Shown here: in pieces, positions 10,478 to 20,728 of the stretch
How the letters are laid out: each line of letters begins with the position of its first letter
Position numbering within the stretch: position 1 is the first letter of the stretch
NCBI GenBank assembly: GCA_964035575.1
Contig: OZ037839.1
Location: 1,377,220 to 1,441,219, forward strand
Source of the DNA: Rhynchopus sp. YZ270_cl-10
Taxonomy: Eukaryota > Euglenozoa > Diplonemea > Diplonemida > Diplonemidae
DNA: 64,000 bases
Reading direction: 5' to 3'
Position numbers and translations under genes: made by a program
The notes under the pieces: generated by a model
What the model saw: only the letters and a program-made list of their open reading frames with translations
Databases searched by the model: none
What the model was told of the DNA's origin: nothing

Positions 10478-11330
10478 AAAACTCGTGTAATTTTGTGAAT
10501 TCCCACAAAGGTGGGTGATAATGTGCCCTTTGTCACTCAATTGTAACCGAGAATGTATGGGAGAATGAAATATTATTTCCCAACCCAACAACAACGATAA
10601 AGCGTGAAGACAATAAATGAAATCAAAGCGGAATAAATTTGAGGTTTTGTGAGGCACTCAACGAGTGTGCCGGCTCTGTGGCGTCACGGAGCCACCAACA
10701 CTCCCCAGTCATTTTTCCTGCGCTTCCAGGAAAACTCGCGTTTGCGACCAGGCCGAAACGAAAAAATTTAATTCACAGCAAACAGGTGTGAGGGAGAAGA
10801 AAAGAAAGTGAACAAAAACGAAAAAACAATGTTTTTCTGAAATGTGATGTTGTTGGGGTGGGGAGAATAAAACAGTTCCAGAAAAGCTCCTGCGTCGGTT
10901 TTCTTTTGGTTAAAAAAATCACTCAGTAAAAAAAAGAACTTTTTCATCACTCCCCTCAAACACTGCCAAAACGAAGAAGGACAGGATGTATGACACTTAC
11001 GGATACCAAGTCTCAGCGGGTATGAGAAGCAAGGAGGTGTACAAGAAGAAATGGGACGAGTTCTTGCGGTTTTCAAACCTCGAGCGACTTGGTCCGCTTT
11101 GTATTGACACGGACCTCGACACCCCGACATGTACTGGCTTTTGAGAAAGGCAGTCGGTTCCTCGGTAGATTGCGTGCAAGTGAGGGAATATCCATCTGCT
11201 TGGAAGACGTCAAAACACCAAACATAGTATTTCGCGACATAAAGGGCAGATCAAATACTCACTGCCTTACATTCTCGGTTACAATTGAGTGACACAAAGG
11301 GCATATAATCTGCAAAATTACACGAGTTTT
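10478..11330. mobile_element. Inverted-repeat element K nested in element A
   Basis: The termini are AAAACTCGTGTAATTTTG and its complement, followed on both sides by GCCCTTTGTCACTCAATTG-type sequence, giving about 75 bp of inverted repeat. An AT dinucleotide flanks both ends (10476-10477, 11331-11332). Its interior (10566-10915) is related in inverse orientation to 35470-35735. Confidence 0.65.
10986..11144 (+). pseudogene. Short frame with tyrosine-recombinase-like motif
   Basis: A 52-residue frame inside element K contains YKKKWDEFLRFSNL. Together with the minus-strand frame at 11646-11873 (YRKTWDDFLRFNRL) it resembles the core-binding (SAM-like) domain entry of tyrosine recombinases, where S..T...Y...W..F..F is typical. 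The catalytic domain is not seen. This is a motif-level guess; it could be a chance or an unrelated helical repeat. Confidence 0.25.
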
Positions 11331-11451
11331 ATTTCACTGAGTTAGATAATTATTATCTCATGAAATAAAGTGAACATTATTTCACGAGGTGGTGGGTGAC
11401 TCAAACTGGGGCTCAACTTCACGAAGCGAGTGGAGTTCAGCATTTTGATTT

Positions 11452-11585
11452 CATGAGTGAAGTGAGTGTAATCATAAAAGTGATGTCACGAGCGATAGCG
11501 AGTGGGTATCACGTATTCCAGTTTGTGAATCACCCAACAGTTAAATAATGTTCACTTTAGTTTTCGATACGTAATTTTATACCAC
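11452..11585. repeat. Dispersed repeat shared with 27466-27580
   Basis: Shared blocks include CATAAAAGTGATGTCACGAG and ATCACGTATTCCAGTTTGTG. At 27.5 kb this segment directly abuts a copy of MITE M. Here MITE M lies about 580 bp further on, so sequence was inserted between them or removed at the other locus. Confidence 0.7.
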
Positions 11586-11645
11586 GCGTGAAAAACGTAA
11601 ACAGGTGAAAAAGTGAGTGAAATAAGATTCGTTTTATTTCACGTT

Positions 11646-11873
11646 TTATTTCACGCAAATCGTGAAGGATTGGGTGGGGGAGTGAAATAAAAGATCACGG
11701 AGTGATCTGAAGGACACGACGTGTTCTTCCCTGGGCTCGTTCGCTCCTGAAAGTCTGTTGAAACGGAGGAAATCGTCCCATGTTTTCCTGTACTGCACAC
11801 CACTGTTCATGTCGTCGAACAAGTTGTCATATGCATCCTCCATCTCCGCAAACTTGCGCGTGGGTTTAGGCAT
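11646..11873 (-). CDS. Small hypothetical frame, recombinase-motif-like
   Basis: A 75-residue minus-strand frame starts MPKPTRKFAEMEDAYDNLF. It is acidic and includes YRKTWDDFLRFNRLSGANEP, related to the motif at 10986-11144. It lies in element A and is probably a remnant rather than an expressed gene. Confidence 0.25.
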   Translation of the reverse strand: MPKPTRKFAEMEDAYDNLFDDMNSGVQYRKTWDDFLRFNRLSGANEPREEHVVSFRSLRDLLFHSPTQSFTICVK

Positions 11874-12000
11874 GTGTGTAAGAGGCAATAAATAATCTGT
11901 AATTTGAAGTGTGGTGGTGTGAGGGGTGGAGCGTGGGCTCAACGTTCCACTGTTTACACCTATAAATACGTTTTTCACTTGTGGAATAAAATTACATATT

Positions 12001-12148
12001 GAGTGAAATAAGAACATTTTCTTGCACTTGCCACTAAAAAGGCACCCTCGTGACTCTCTCACTCTTATTCCCCTCGCTTCGCTCGGGAAATAACGCACTC
12101 GGGCACCTTTTTAGTGGCGCGTGAAATAAAATAGTTCTTATTTCACTC
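12001..12148. repeat. Foldback hairpin element
   Basis: The ends are GAGTGAAATAAGAAC (12001) and its complement (12148). The arms continue with CCACTAAAAAGG and CCTTTTTAGTGG. The whole 148 bp can fold into one hairpin. Confidence 0.7.
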
Positions 12149-12161
12149 GAATAAATAGTTA

Positions 12162-12463
12162 TTATCTCACGGGCAATAATGTTGTGCTGCGTTTTCGAAA
12201 TTCCTACAGTATATTTGACAAATGATGTATGACCACCTAGTACGGGGCGTCAAGGTTGGGTATGGTGAACAGTTCCTCGAAGTCCTATGACTGCAACCCT
12301 TTTGGTTGCATGCGCAGATCTCCTCCACATTGCTTTTGCGCCTACTCTCGGCATGGGTTTTGTTTTGTTCTTTGTGTGCGGAGATAATGTCTACTGTATT
12401 TTGTGTAATCTCCAGGAAGGAATTTCGAAAACGCGGCCAAACATTATTACACAAGTGAGATAA
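12162..12463. mobile_element. MITE M, copy 1 (302 bp)
   Basis: Its terminal inverted repeats start TTATCTCAC and include GTTGTGCTGCGTTTTCGAAA; the right end reads GTGAGATAA. The second copy is 27581-27955 with the same ends but a partly different interior. No clear target duplication. Confidence 0.75.
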
Positions 12464-12872
12464 AAAATTGTTGGCTCTCTCTCTGTTGTTTTGGCTTTTG
12501 TTTTTTTGTCTATTTGTGACGAGGCCTGGAACACCTGAACATAGGCATATCTGGAAAATCTATCTGAGGTGTGGCAAATTAAATATATTCAAGCGTGTGG
12601 TTGAGGCGCACCTAAACATAAGTAAGTGCCAAGTCTGAACATTTATTTTCAGAGGCCTTAGTGAGGCTGTTTCGGCCTCGTTGCATTGTATCATGATGTA
12701 ATAAGGTTCACATACTTTCGATTCAAAGAAGAGAAAGCACACAAGAAAATAAAATGCTGCAAACCACTGGGTGTGTTGTTTGCATCTACACAAGTAACTG
12801 AAAGTTAAACATTTACATACCTTGTCTTCCCCGTAGCCTCCGCCTTCGCTGCTGTCAAGCTGCCTTCTCTTG

Positions 12873-13068
12873 GTACCCAGTACCCAGTACCCAGTACCCA
12901 GTACCCAGTACCCAGTACCCAGTACCCAGTACCCAGTACCCAGTACCCAGTACCCAGTACCCAGTACCCAGTACCCAGTACCCAGTACCCAGTACCCAGT
13001 ACCCAGTACCCAGTACCCAGTACCCAGTACCCAGTACCCAGTACCCAGTACCCAGTACCCAGTACCCA
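12873..13068. repeat. 7-bp satellite (CCCAGTA)n inside element A
   Basis: About 28 copies. It recurs at 15898-15990 and 17247-17260 inside element J. It differs from the 8-bp CCAGGTAC satellite by one base per unit. Confidence 0.95.
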
Positions 13069-13463
13069 AATTGGTCGCCCCCTGGTTGGTCGAGAACCTA
13101 AAAATGCAAAAAAACGCAAAATTCATGTGTTTTGACCATGTCTGGGTACACCAAATACACACCTCTGAACAAGCCTATACCCAGTAGTAGGCAACAAGCG
13201 CTATTTTTTGACCAAGAAAAAAAAATCCCCCAAAAATTGGGTGTAGTAGGTCATAAAATGGCCCAAAAAATTCAAAGAAAACCTCAGATTGACCAAACAA
13301 TGAAAAAAATTTTCAAGTCAAATTTTCAGCCAAAATACGGCTATTTTGGTAAAACCATGTGTACTGTAGTGGCTATACAAGGCGATTTTCGGCCAAAAAA
13401 ATTTTTTTGGCCAAAAAAAAAATTTTTTTTTTCGGCCCAAAAAAAAAAAAAATTTTTTTTTTG

Positions 13464-13593
13464 GGTCCGACTGTCGGACCCCAGAGTCCGACAGTCGGAC
13501 TCCAGAGTCCGTCTGTCGGACTCCAGAGTCCGACAGACGGACCCCTGAGTCCGTCTGTCGGACTCAGGGGGTCCGACTGTCGGACTCAGGGGG
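13464..13593. repeat. Palindromic GTCGGAC/GTCCGAC array (right)
   Basis: This is the mirror counterpart of 8515-8650 in element A. It includes words such as GGGTCCGACTGTCGGACCCC and GTCCGTCTGTCGGAC variants. Confidence 0.85.
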
Positions 13594-13799
13594 TAAGTCC
13601 GTTATTTACACACTCCAAGCACGACAGACCGCACCGTGCCAAAAAGATTTTTCAAAATCCCAAAAATCTTTTTTATCTTTTTTTTGAGAAAAAAAAGATT
13701 TTCAAGATCTTTTTCATTAGGCTAGTTGACGTCACGGACATTTGGGTTTGGGAGGGTTTGAGAGGATTTGGGCAGATTTGGGGGGGTTTGAGAGGGTTA

Positions 13800-15895
13800 G
13801 TAAGGGTAGGGCAGGGTATGGCAGGGTATGGCAGGGTTTGGCATAGTATGGCACGGTTTGGCAGGGTATGGCACGGTATGGCAGGGTATGGCAGGGTATG
13901 GCACGGTTTGGCACGGTATGGCACGGTTTGGCAGGGTATGGCACGGTTTGGCAGGGTATGGCACGGTTTGGCACGGGTGTGGCACGGTTTCGCACGGGTG
14001 TGGCAGGGTATGGCACGGTTTGGCAGGGTATGGCACGGTTTGGCAGGGTATGGCACGGTTTGGCACGGGTGTGGCAGGGTATGGCACGGTTTGGCAGGGT
14101 ATGGCACGGTATGGCACGGTATGGCAGGGTATGGCACGGTTTGGCAGGGTATGGCACGGTATGGCACGGTTTGGCACGGGTGTGGCAGGGTATGGCACGG
14201 TTTGGCAGGGTATGGCACGGTTTGGCAGGGTATGGCACGGTTTGGCAGGGTATGGCACGGTTTGGCAGGGTATGGCACGGTATGGCACGGTTTGGCACGG
14301 GTGTGGCAGGGTATGGCACGGTTTGGCAGGGTATGGCACGGTTTGGCAGGGTATGGCACGGTATGGCACGGTTTGGCACGGTTTGGCAGGGTATGGCACG
14401 GTTTGGCACGGGTGTGGCAGGGTATGGCACGGTTTGGCAGGGTATGGCACGGTTTGGCAGGGTATGGCACGGTATGGCACGGTATGGCAGGGGTGTGGCA
14501 GGGTATGGCACGGTTTGGCAGGGTATGGCACGGTTTGGCAGGGTATGGCACGGTATGGCACGGTTTGGCACGGTATGGCACGGTTTGGCAGGGTATGGCA
14601 CGGGTGTGGCAGGGTGTGGCACGGTATGGCACGGTTTGGCACGGGTGTGGCAGGGTATGGCACGGTTTGGCAGGGTATGGCACGGTTTGGCAGGGTATGG
14701 CACGGTTTGGCAGGGTATGGCACGGTATGGCACGGTTTGGCACGGTTTGGCAGGGTATGGCACGGTTTGGCACGGGTGTGGCAGGGTATGGCACGGTTTG
14801 GCAGGGTATGGCACGGTTTGGCAGGGTATGGCACGGTATGGCACGGTATGGCAGGGGTGTGGCAGGGTATGGCACGGTTTGGCAGGGTATGGCACGGTTT
14901 GGCAGGGTATGGCACGGTATGGCACGGTTTGGCACGGTATGGCACGGTTTGGCAGGGTATGGCACGGTATGGCACGGGTGTGGCAGGGTGTGGCACGGTA
15001 TGGCACGGTTTGGCACGGGTGTGGCAGGGTATGGCACGGTTTGGCAGGGTATGGCACGGTTTGGCAGGGTATGGCACGGTATGGCACGGTTTGGCACGGG
15101 TGTGGCAGGGTATGGCACGGTTTGGCAGGGTATGGCACGGTTTGGCAGGGTATGGCACGGTATGGCACGGTTTGGCACGGTTTGGCAGGGTATGGCACGG
15201 TTTGGCACGGGTGTGGCAGGGTTTGGCAGGGTATGGCACGGTTTGGCAGGGTATGGCACGGTATGGCACGGTATGGCAGGGGTGTGGCAGGGTATGGCAC
15301 GGTTTGGCAGGGTATGGCACGGTATGGCACGGTTTGGCACGGTATGGCACGGTTTGGCAGGGTATGGCACGGTTTGGCAGGGTATGGCACGGTATGGCAC
15401 GGTATGGCAGGGGTGTGGCAGGGTATGGCACGGTTTGGCAGGGTATGGCACGGTATGGCACGGTTTGGCACGGTATGGCACGGTTTGGCAGGGTATGGCA
15501 CGGTATGGCACGGGTGTGGCAGGGTGTGGCACGGTTTGGCACGGGTGTGGCAGGGTATGGCACGGTTTGGCAGGGTATGGCACGGTTTGGCAGGGTATGG
15601 CACGGTTTGGCAGGGTATGGCACGGTATGGCACGGTTTGGCACGGTATGGCACGGTTTGGCAGGGTATGGCACGGTTTGGCACGGGTGTGGCAGGGTATG
15701 GCACGGTTTGGCAGGGTATGGCACGGTTTGGCAGGGTATGGCACGGTTTGGCACGGGTGTGGCAGGGTATGGCACGGTTTGGCAGGGTATGGCACGGTAT
15801 GGCACGGGTGTGGCAGGGTGTGGCACGGTTTGGCACGGGTATGGCGCAGTGTGGCACGGTATGGCAGGGTGTGGCACAGTGTGGCACGGGTAGCC
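13800..15895. repeat. GGCACGGTAT/GGCAGGGTAT/GGCACGGTTT higher-order satellite
   Basis: About 2.1 kb of 10-bp units (GGCACGGTAT, GGCAGGGTAT, GGCACGGTTT) with an 11-bp variant (GGCACGGGTGT). They are arranged in irregular higher-order blocks. All reading frames are open because stop codons do not occur in the unit, so the long frames here are not evidence of a gene. A short patch recurs at 17255-17455. Confidence 0.95.
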
Positions 15896-16164
15896 ATTAC
15901 CCAGTACCCAGTACCCAGTACCCAGTACCCAGTACCCAGTACCCAGTACCCAGTACCCAGTACCCAGTACCCAGTACTCAGTACCCAGTACCGGGAGGGT
16001 ATGGCATGGTATGGCAGGGTATTGAAAAAGTTTGTTTCAATGGTGTGGCGCCTTAACCGATTCCGCGTGTTTCTACCGGTTGTCGCTCCGTAAAGGGGGG
16101 TTCCAGATGTTGGAAATTTTTTTTTTTGTTTTCGTTGGTGAAGCTTTTAAACGGCGGTATTTGC

Positions 16165-16235
16165 ATTTCCGGAATCCGTCCGACCAGTGGTGGGGTCAAT
16201 TTGCCGAAATGCACAAGTTCTCGTTTTTGGTCAAT
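16165..16235. repeat. Dispersed GGAATCCGTCCG..GTGGTGGGGTCA segment
   Basis: Related segments lie in element F (21302-21378, 21478-21560), in MITE N (47555-47665) and, for the adjoining AAAATTTAAGTCACTAAAATTTT part, at 21655-21745 and 40075-40190. Confidence 0.6.
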
Positions 16236-16239
16236 TTCC

Positions 16240-16534
16240 GCAGTATACACAGTATACACAGTATACACAGTGTTCACAGTATACACAGTATACACAGTAT
16301 ACACAGTATACACAGTATACACAGTATACACAGTATACACAGTATACACAGCATACACAGTATACACAGTATACACAGTATACACAGTATACACAGTATA
16401 CACAGTATACACAGTATACACAGTATACACAGTATACACAGTATACACAGTATACACAGTATACACAGTATACACAGTATACACAGTATACACAGTATAC
16501 ACAGTATACACAGTATACACAGTATACACAGTAC
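16240..16534. repeat. 9-bp satellite (AGTATACAC)n inside element J
   Basis: About 32 copies, nearly perfect. The same satellite occurs at 49253-49516 inside element D. Confidence 0.95.
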
Positions 16535-16590
16535 AGTACAGCTGGCCATTGAAAAGAAATGGTATGGCAGGGTTTGGCACGGTATGGCAC

Positions 16591-17246
16591 GGGTAGCCAT
16601 TAGCCATTAGCCATTAGCCATTAGCCATTAGCCATTAGCCATTAGCCATTAGCCATTAGCCATTAGCCATTAGCCATTAGCCATTAGCCATTAGCCATTA
16701 GCCATTAGCCATTAGCCATTAGCCATTAGCCATTAGCCATTAGCCATTAGCCATTAGCCATTAGCCATTAGCCATTAGCCATTAGCCATTAGCCATTAGC
16801 CATTAGCCATTAGCCATTAGCCATTAGCCATTAGCCATTAGCCATTAGCCATTAGCCATTAGCCATTAGCCATTAGCCATTAGCCATTAGCCATTAGCCA
16901 TTAGCCATTAGCCATTAGCCATTAGCCATTAGCCATTAGCCATTAGCCATTAGCCATTAGCCATTAGCCATTAGCCATTAGCCATTAGCCATTAGCCATT
17001 AGCCATTAGCCATTAGCCATTAGCCATTAGCCATTAGCCATTAGCCATTAGCCATTAGCCATTAGCCATTAGCCATTAGCCATTAGCCATTAGCCATTAG
17101 CCATTAGCCATTAGCCATTAGCCATTAGCCATTAGCCATTAGCCATTAGCCATTAGCCATTAGCCATTAGCCATTAGCCATTAGCCATTAGCCATTAGCC
17201 ATTAGCCATTAGCCATTAGCCATTAGCCATTAGCCATTAGCCATTA
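16591..17246. repeat. 7-bp satellite (GCCATTA)n inside element J
   Basis: About 93 essentially perfect copies of GCCATTA, continuous with a CCCAGTA patch. The perfection implies recent expansion. Confidence 0.95.
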
Positions 17247-17824
17247 GCCAGTACCCAGTACCGGGAGGGTATGGCAGGGTATGGCACGGTATGGCAGGGT
17301 TTGGCATGGTATGGCAGGGTATGGCACGGTATGGCACGGTTTGGCACGGGTATGGCAGGGTATGGCAGGGTATGGCACGGTTTGGCACGGGTATGGCAGG
17401 GTATGGCACGGTTTGGCACGGTATGGCAGGGTTTGGCACGGTATGGGACATGATTATCCCAAAAAAAAGGCAAACGTGCGGTATGGGAGGGTACGGCAGG
17501 GTATGGTTGGGTATGGTAGGGTATGCGAGGGTTCGCGAGGGTTTTGGAGGGTTTGGGGGCATTTGAGGGCGGTATGGGGGGGTATGGGACACGATTTTCC
17601 AGAAAAATGGACAAATTTCCTAAACCGACCCGTGGCGTCAACTAGCCTATTCATCTTTTTTTCTCTTTTTTTCCTTTTTTTCCTTTTTTTTTTCAGGATT
17701 TTTCAAAGATCTCAAAGATCTCGAGAGATCCTGAAAAAAAAAGACAAAAATCCTGAAAATCTTGATTTTTTTTTTTTCTCTCGAAAAAAGACAAAAAAAG
17801 ACAAAAGATCTTTCCTAACCCGTG

Positions 17825-18443
17825 AAAAAAACAAAAACAAAGAAAAAAAACGTTTATGATGTGGATGAAGGGGGGTGATTCGCACTTCTTGCGCACTTTT
17901 CCGCACTTTTTGCGCACTTATGTGGGAAGCATGCCACCAGTGTTAAATTTTTTACAAGCAAAATTGACCAAAAAAGCTGATTTTTCGAAGGCTGATTCGT
18001 ACTTTACGCTAACGTTTCCTTATGTCATTTTATGTCCCCCTTTTTTTAGTGTTTCCTTATTGCCTTTTTCTCTTTGCTCTCTGATAAGGATCTCTGTGAA
18101 GAAAAAAGTGTGCTGACTATCTTGTGATAATAGTCTAAATCTTGGGATGAGTTTCCTCACTATATTGACCGGGCTCAACGCCTTAAGCCACGCAGGCGAT
18201 TGTCGCTGCAATGGAAAAATCACATATATTACAGTGGAGTTCATCCTCGGGTGTCTACACTGATACAACAAAGTTTTCAAAAAAAATCAAATCTCACCCT
18301 CCCTAGTGTACAGAACCTGTCTCTTTTTTTATGACAAAATGTGGTGATTGTCGATGCAAAAAAATAAAAAAGAAATTTAAAAAAAAACAAAAAAAAAAAC
18401 CCCCGAGTAGGGCATTTCTCGTCGCACCCTCGGTTTTCCTGTT
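17825..18443. other. Intergenic stretch with short dispersed repeats
   Basis: No gene is seen. 18090-18150 belongs to a short family (CTGTGAAGAAAA..CTATCTTGTG) with copies at about 39165-39215 and 60795-60845. 18233-18290 is an A-tailed GTGGAG..CTACACT repeat. 18343-18370 carries a GATTGTCGATGCAAA tail of the second A-tailed family. Confidence 0.5.
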
Positions 18444-18479
18444 GTGTGTTTTGTGTATAAACTCGTCGCACCCCCCTCT

Positions 18480-18708
18480 GATCTTCTGTCACTCTCCCCT
18501 CCAAAAGAAAAGCTAGGGGCAACAGTATTGGAGTGTACCATTGGTAAACAGTGGTATTTCAATCATGATACAGGTGAGTGCCGGCACCTCCCCTTTTTCG
18601 CCAGTTGTGTGTGCACGTTTTGGAAGGCAACTTCCTTCTTTAGTTCCACCGTGCTCCATTTTTCTTGGAGCTTACAGGGACCGTACATGCTCCGTTCCCT
18701 CGGAGGAA
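18480..18708 (+). CDS. WW-domain-like exon pair (fragment)
   Basis: The plus frame reads ..SPPKEKLGATVLECTIGKQ then WYFNHDTG and reaches a GTGAGT donor at 18573. The next acceptor, TTACAG at 18670-18675, gives an in-phase continuation TVHAPFPRRN. GKQWYFNHDTG with a following T and P is the second half of a WW domain (proline-motif binding). Neither a start exon nor a clear terminal exon is found. Downstream sequence runs into a T-rich region and the convergent gene at 18768-19205, so this may be a gene relic. The domain call rests on one motif. Confidence 0.35.
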
Positions 18709-18767
18709 TGGTAAAAAAGTTTTCAAAAAAAGCGCCCAATCGCCCATTTTTTTCACCATTTTTTTCT

Positions 18768-19205
18768 TTATTTTAATTCTGCTGTTTCGTCTCTGATCTG
18801 CTGTACAGTCGCCGACACTGCCTCCAACATTGCCTCCTGTATAGCAGCCTGGTCTCTTCCTTCGTTGGTGCTGCCAGTGTGGCTGCCAGCTCGGCGGTCT
18901 GTGCAGCTGGCGGTGTCGGTGCAGGTGCAGGTGCAGTTGGTGGTGACAGGCGCAGGTAGTGGCGCGCTGGTTTTACGGGGTTCGAGTTCATCAGTGGCGG
19001 CAGCGAGGTCGCTCTCCAAAGTGCGGAGTGCCGCGTGGGTGATGGCTTCATCCCGCAACCCACCCTTGGCGCCCTCCACCGGACCCGCGCCCGCCTGTTC
19101 CTCCGCCCAAGCTCCATACGTAGTGTACCCACCGTGCGACGCAGCTTCGCCAGGTTGCGCTCCTTCTCGCTCGTTGTTTTTTGTTGCGCTCTTGGAAAAC
19201 CTCAT
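18768..19205 (-). CDS. Small hypothetical protein, divergent from the DUF3592 gene
   Basis: A 145-residue frame starts MRFSKSATKNNEREGAQ. Codon third positions are G/C-rich like those of the confident genes. It has predicted helical stretches (DEAITHAALRTLESDLAAAT and EAMLEAVSATVQQIRDETAE) separated by a Cys/Thr-rich segment (NCTCTCTDTASC). Its start lies only about 95 bp from that of the divergent gene at 19300, with a C/T-rich tract between them, so they may share a promoter. No family recognised. The frame is open a little upstream, but without another ATG. Confidence 0.5.
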   Translation of the reverse strand: MRFSKSATKNNEREGAQPGEAASHGGYTTYGAWAEEQAGAGPVEGAKGGLRDEAITHAALRTLESDLAAATDELEPRKTSAPLPAPVTTNCTCTCTDTASCTDRRAGSHTGSTNEGRDQAAIQEAMLEAVSATVQQIRDETAELK

Positions 19206-19249
19206 CGCCCTCACCCCCCACAACCCACAGAAGCTCACTTCTTTTACAC

Positions 19250-19293
19250 ATTACACTCTCCCCCCTCCCCTTCCTCCCCCCCCTCCCCCTTTT
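19250..19293 (+). promoter_or_regulatory. C/T-rich tract before the DUF3592 gene
   Basis: CTCTCCCCCCTCCCC-type sequence lies within 50 bp of the ATG at 19300, between two divergent genes. It resembles the tracts before other genes in the window. Confidence 0.35.
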
Positions 19294-19299
19294 AACACT

Positions 19300-20589
19300 A
19301 TGGGTTTCAAATCTACACCGAAACACCCCGCTGCTGCAAAGCCTGCTAAAAATGCAAAGCTTACAACACGCAGCACCCCACGTATCCCGAAGGACTTTGA
19401 CCGGCACAAAGCGGTTCGGGTCTTCCTATTGTGCTGGACGCTTCTCTCTGGCGCACTTCTTTCTTGGGTGGTCGGGCACATGCTAGACCAAGAGCATGCC
19501 GTCAGGGAGTACCTCCCCACCGACGCGGTAGTGTTGAACAGCTCCGTTCTCGATTATCGCATCACAAAAAACACACGGTTCAAGATGCGCGGCGACTGGG
19601 GGATCAACCTTGAATACCAGTACCTCCACAATGGGGTGGCATACACCGGCACGACTGCATGGTACTATGGAAACGCTGTAGGGCACATCTACTCTCGCGC
19701 GAAGGAAGTTGTCGTAGGCTTCCCCATTGGCTCTACGCAGGAGGTGTACGTCAACCCCGCAAATCCATCCGACTCATTCGCGGTCCGTGAGATGTGGTTT
19801 CGCCCCTATTCTGCAGCATTGTTTATATGCATGGTGAACCTAGTGGTCCTCTGGTATATGTCCGCAGAATATGATTGGGGGAAGAACGTACCGCTCCGTA
19901 GACGGCTCTATCCAAGCACGGTGAATTCAAAAAAATTTGAATTTTGCATTGGAACCAGGTCTCTTAAAGGCGGAGGGGTGGCAGCATTTATTCCCGAAAT
20001 GGTTTTGCTTGTTGTCTGGCATTTTGTTGGTGTAGCTATCTGGACTAGGTATATGGCGCTCCCTAATTTGCATAACGGTCTTGGAGAAGAAGTGATTGCG
20101 TATCATATGATTGGGCTAGCATTAACCCTGCGGCTTTTTTATCTGGCTACGATGGCATATAATTTTGCAGATATCCGTCTTTCGATTGACACTGAAAAGG
20201 TGACGGTCGACAATAACATTATACTGAACGTCTCTCAGGACGCGATGAGAGGGTTTTCGTATACCACTGCGATGATGGCGCTGACGTGCACAGAGGGAAG
20301 GCAGAGAATGCGGAACAACAAAACCAAGCATGTGACAAAGGCGTTGTCCACAACGGAAATTGATCTGATAAAGGATGGCTACATCAAGGGCCCCGTCAGC
20401 AAGGCGCAGCCGCTGAATGTGGATGTGCCCGTGTGCTTCGCAAAGCATATTACCTCTGAAACCGAGCCGAAACCCAACGAGCGGGTCATGGTACAGTGGT
20501 ATCTCTCCATCTACCTCCGCCCTGCCTATTGCCCTTTCCGCTATAATATGCATATCCCGGTTTGGGTGCACGACCATCCAAGGAAATGA
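19300..20589 (+). CDS. DUF3592-type multi-pass membrane protein
   Basis: A 429-residue protein starts MGFKSTPKHPAAAKPAKN. Likely membrane segments are at about 42-62 (FLLCWTLLSGALLSWVVGHM), 169-189, 229-249 and 262-283. Between the first and second lies a soluble domain, about residues 75-160, with VLNSSVLDYRI, LEYQYLHNGVAYTG and PIGSTQEVYVNPANPSDSF. This matches the DUF3592 pattern (Y.Y...G..Y.G, then V.VYYNP.NP). The domain's role is unknown; it usually lies on the non-cytoplasmic side. I chose this ATG because it follows the C/T tract and starts the basic N-terminus before the first helix; the upstream open frame overlaps the divergent gene. Single exon. Confidence 0.75.
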   Translation: MGFKSTPKHPAAAKPAKNAKLTTRSTPRIPKDFDRHKAVRVFLLCWTLLSGALLSWVVGHMLDQEHAVREYLPTDAVVLNSSVLDYRITKNTRFKMRGDWGINLEYQYLHNGVAYTGTTAWYYGNAVGHIYSRAKEVVVGFPIGSTQEVYVNPANPSDSFAVREMWFRPYSAALFICMVNLVVLWYMSAEYDWGKNVPLRRRLYPSTVNSKKFEFCIGTRSLKGGGVAAFIPEMVLLVVWHFVGVAIWTRYMALPNLHNGLGEEVIAYHMIGLALTLRLFYLATMAYNFADIRLSIDTEKVTVDNNIILNVSQDAMRGFSYTTAMMALTCTEGRQRMRNNKTKHVTKALSTTEIDLIKDGYIKGPVSKAQPLNVDVPVCFAKHITSETEPKPNERVMVQWYLSIYLRPAYCPFRYNMHIPVWVHDHPRK

Positions 20590-20728
20590 GTGAAGAAAGA
20601 GAGAGAGAGCGAGCGAGGTGGGGCCTATGGGAAAAAGATAGAGTTCAGTCTTGTTCATGTTCAAATAGTATGTTTGTTTGCAATAACAATGGAAATAGTG
20701 TGTTTTCGGGATTTACATTTCACATTTA

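Larger units (their letters stand above)
13719..17648. mobile_element. Element J, satellite-filled, nested in element A
   Basis: The ends are AGGCTAGTTGACGTCACGG (13719) and the complement of AGGCTAGTTGACGCCACGG (17648). ATT flanks both sides (13716-13718, 17649-17651), which suits a 3-bp target duplication. Between the ends there are almost only satellites: GGCACGGTAT-type, CCCAGTA, AGTATACAC and GCCATTA. Only the segment 16040-16240 is unique-looking. Removing it restores the right terminal repeat of element A, so it inserted later. Confidence 0.7.
8223..17824. mobile_element. Composite inverted-repeat element A (9.6 kb including nested element J)
   Basis: The ends are CACGGGT (8223) and ACCCGTG (17824). 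About 270 bp of A/T-rich inverted repeat follow each end, sharing GAAAGATCTTTT, CGAGA and runs of AAAAATCCTG. On the right side this repeat is interrupted by element J (13719-17648) and resumes at 13610-13718. Moving inward, both sides show a palindromic GTCGGAC array (8515-8650; 13464-13593) and then a CCCAG-type satellite. The interior holds the 1.37-kb shared core, element K and smaller hairpins. The flanks are runs of 6-7 A, so a target duplication cannot be judged. No transposase frame is seen, so it is non-autonomous. Confidence 0.7.

Noticed and set aside
13359-16093. Several overlapping frames of 700-840 codons on both strands
   Set aside because: They exist because the GGCACGGTAT-type satellite contains no stop codon in any frame. 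All six frames are similarly open and the peptides are pure repeat.
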